A stretch of DNA of 6,272 nt, from NCBI GenBank assembly GCA_024644125.1, contig JAHELQ010000340.1, positions 1 through 6,272 on the forward strand. Direction: 5' to 3'. The stretch is from Candidatus Aminicenantota bacterium. Its GTDB lineage: Bacteria > Acidobacteriota > Aminicenantia > UBA2199. A program made the translations under genes and the position numbers. Below the pieces are notes generated by a model that ran no database searches, was not told the DNA's origin, and saw nothing but the letters and a program-made list of their open reading frames with translations. This document shows, piece after piece, positions 4,184 to 6,272 of the stretch (its first letter is position 1; each line of letters opens with the position of its first letter).

Positions 4184-6253
4184 ATGTTATTACTCAAAAA
4201 AAATATCACTGTTAGTTTGCTATTTGCTTTTACAATATTTATTCTATCGTTTTTTCTCTATCTAAATTTTTCTTACATGGGAGAAACCGATAAGAACATC
4301 GAGGAATTGATTTTTAGTAATTTTGTGTTTGTCATCATGACCGCAAATCTCAAGATCCTGGTTCTCTATTTAGTGGTGGGCTTGATGATCGGATCGTTCA
4401 GTTTGCTTTTGGGAATTCAGAAAAAACGAAATATTTTCAAGTTTAATATGTTCTTCTGGTTTATTTTCTGGATTCGCGGCATCAAGTTATTCCCTCAGTT
4501 ATTCAAGGAGCAATTATACAATAAAGGTGAGTCTCTGAAATTTTTTCAGATTTTTATCACGGATTTTGTTCCTTTATTTATGATTTATATTCTTTTCCTT
4601 GTAACGATTCTTGTTATCGCGGTCCATAATAAGCGGATTCCGGCATTCTTCATCGTCGCCGGATTGTGTCTGTTATTGATTGCCCGATTCAGTGTGGCTC
4701 CTGTGAAAGCGAAGGAGCAAACGAGGCCGAATATCCTGGTATTCGCCACCGATTCCTTGCGGCCGCAGAGTATTTCGTTCAATGGATACCATCGTCCCAC
4801 GCCGAATATCGATAGCCTGTTTTCCAGAGGGGCGAATTTTTTGAACGCCAAGGCTTCGATCGCCCGGACATTTTCATCCTGGACGAGTGTTCTCACTTCG
4901 ATATTTCCGCCGGAGCACCATATCCGCCACATGTTCCCGGCGCAAGAACTTCTGGATAAAAAATGGCAATCCATTGTCGGGATTTTGGGTGAGCAAGGTT
5001 ACGATACGTCTCTGGTTACTGATTTTGCCGGCGATATTTTTTCGCGGATCGATTTTGGGTTCCGGCATTCTATAGCGCCTCATCTAACGCTTCAAAACTT
5101 GATCCGTCAACGGAGCCTGGAGATTCATTATTTTTTGATGGGGATTCTCATCAATCCCATCGGACGCGAGATCTTTCCGGAAATGTGGGGGATGCCGTTG
5201 TTCATGGATCCCTATTATGTCAACAGAGAGACCAAACGGGCTATCAAAAGGGCTGTCAAGGAGCGGAAACCATTTTTTACCGTTGCATTCAGTTCTAACA
5301 ACCATTTTCCCTATTCCTCCAAATACCCATATTATAAATTGTATGGAAACAGGAATTATTTCAAGAAACACAAATATTGTAAAGACGATATGATGAAGGT
5401 CTATTCGGGAAGCAGTCTCCCGGTCCGCGATATGCAGCAAATTGTGGATTTGTATGACAACGCCACCAGGATGTTTGATGATAATTTGGGCGAAATTCTC
5501 TCGTTTTTGAAACGGTCCAATCTTGATAAAAATACGATTGTCGTCATTATGTCGGATCATGGCGAAAGTCTGTACGAAAACGGTTATGGCTCCGGCCATG
5601 GCGACCACCTACGGGGGGAATTTTCCAATAACATGACCTTCGGAGTGTATTCTCCATATGAAGATTTTAATGGTTTGAGAGTGGAGAATACTGTCAGGGA
5701 TGTTGATGTGGCGCCTACGATATTGGATCTGGTGGGAATCGAAAAACCGTCGTCTTTCCGGGGAGAGTCGCTCTTGAGCGTTATGCGGGGACAGCCTTTT
5801 TCCGGGCTTCCGGCATATATGGAAACTGGATTGTGGTACTCCATCGCCACTCCTTATATCGACGACCGTATCAGGATTTTATACCCCGGTATCAAAGAGC
5901 TTCTCTACATCCAGAAAGACAGCGGCGAAGTGATCATGAAATCCAAATATGAGAACACTATACTGAAATCCAAATACAGGGCCTTACAAATCAATGAGTT
6001 TAAATATATTTATATGCCTGGGGACGAAAAATTCCGCGAAGAATATTATATCTGCGAAAAATCGGTCAATCCCGAAGAAATTGATAATCCGGAATTTTTG
6101 AACTTCAAACAAAAGATGGTCGATATGTTCGACGGAGCTTTTTTCCTTGACGAAAAAGGCTTCATACGGGAGATCAATACCGGCTCTCAAAATGTCGCCC
6201 AACCGGATAAAGGAACCGTCTTGGAGATCGGCGATGACAGAGCTGCCCGCTGA
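4184..6253 (+). CDS. Membrane-anchored sulfatase-fold enzyme, LtaS/EptA-like phosphotransferase or sulfatase
   Basis: The 689 residues have the layout of LtaS: about five membrane helices (roughly 9-29, 50-77, 88-104, 124-147, 152-170) and then an external alkaline-phosphatase-superfamily domain from residue 182. Domain motifs: PNILVFATDSLRP (182-194, Asp190), ARTFSSWTSVLTS (227-239), NNHFPY (372-377), VVIMSDHGE (453-461, Asp458 and His459) and GHGDH (471-475). At the nucleophile position, where sulfatases have Cys or Ser in C/S-x-P-x-R, this protein has Thr229. A single acidic residue (Asp190) replaces the double Asp of sulfatases. Both features match LtaS and EptA, where Glu, Thr, Asp and His bind the metal, so transfer of a phospho-head group is more likely than sulfate removal. 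Residues 540-689 resemble the C-terminal part of sulfatases (RALQINEFKYIYMPG). The start places helix 1 correctly but has only a weak Shine-Dalgarno site. With the upstream glycosyltransferase it suggests envelope-glycan modification. Confidence 0.8.
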   Translation: MLLLKKNITVSLLFAFTIFILSFFLYLNFSYMGETDKNIEELIFSNFVFVIMTANLKILVLYLVVGLMIGSFSLLLGIQKKRNIFKFNMFFWFIFWIRGIKLFPQLFKEQLYNKGESLKFFQIFITDFVPLFMIYILFLVTILVIAVHNKRIPAFFIVAGLCLLLIARFSVAPVKAKEQTRPNILVFATDSLRPQSISFNGYHRPTPNIDSLFSRGANFLNAKASIARTFSSWTSVLTSIFPPEHHIRHMFPAQELLDKKWQSIVGILGEQGYDTSLVTDFAGDIFSRIDFGFRHSIAPHLTLQNLIRQRSLEIHYFLMGILINPIGREIFPEMWGMPLFMDPYYVNRETKRAIKRAVKERKPFFTVAFSSNNHFPYSSKYPYYKLYGNRNYFKKHKYCKDDMMKVYSGSSLPVRDMQQIVDLYDNATRMFDDNLGEILSFLKRSNLDKNTIVVIMSDHGESLYENGYGSGHGDHLRGEFSNNMTFGVYSPYEDFNGLRVENTVRDVDVAPTILDLVGIEKPSSFRGESLLSVMRGQPFSGLPAYMETGLWYSIATPYIDDRIRILYPGIKELLYIQKDSGEVIMKSKYENTILKSKYRALQINEFKYIYMPGDEKFREEYYICEKSVNPEEIDNPEFLNFKQKMVDMFDGAFFLDEKGFIREINTGSQNVAQPDKGTVLEIGDDRAAR

Positions 6254-6272
6254 TTTCAGTCTTCTTTCTTGT

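Noticed and set aside
5084..5608. 174-codon minus-strand frame opposite the sulfatase-fold gene
   Set aside because: It is antisense to the conserved catalytic domain and matches no known protein pattern.

Overview
This is a bacterial chromosomal window with ordinary sigma-70-type promoters and Shine-Dalgarno sites. It holds four recognisable genes, one gene cut by the left edge, and one small gene I do not recognise. The organism cannot be fixed from the sequence. EtfBA, an S9-peptidase-like exported protein and a GT4 glycosyltransferase would fit many free-living bacteria, and I give no lineage.

Left part (about 1-2460), all on the minus strand. The etfB-etfA pair encodes the two subunits of an electron transfer flavoprotein. 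It has a near-consensus promoter (TTGACA, 17 bp, TATAAA) just upstream of etfB. A perfect inverted repeat with 11-bp arms and a 2-bp centre overlaps the -35 box, and a strong intrinsic terminator follows etfA. The operon therefore looks complete and self-contained, and probably regulated. Downstream, after its own promoter and leader, begins an exported protein with an S9-peptidase-like beta-propeller start; it runs off the window at base 1.

Middle part (about 2460-2938) is an intergenic zone of nearly 600 bp between etfB and the next plus-strand gene. It contains a 52-codon minus-strand ORF with a promoter, a 15-bp palindrome near the predicted transcription start, and a good Shine-Dalgarno site. 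A cluster of three hairpins lies between that ORF and the etf promoter. This is the least explained part of the window.

Right part (2939-6253), plus strand. A GT4-family glycosyltransferase is followed after 72 bp by a five-helix membrane protein with an external sulfatase-fold domain. The active site of that domain resembles LtaS/EptA-type phosphotransferases (Thr nucleophile, Asp-His metal motif) rather than formylglycine sulfatases. The two probably work together in building or decorating a cell-surface glycan or glycolipid. The glycosyltransferase has an extended -10 box placed so that its mRNA would begin at or next to the ATG, making it a candidate leaderless transcript.

I see no mobile element, CRISPR array, tRNA or rRNA. 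No clearly new multi-gene system is visible; the best leads are the small ORF with its hairpin cluster and the palindromic etf operator.
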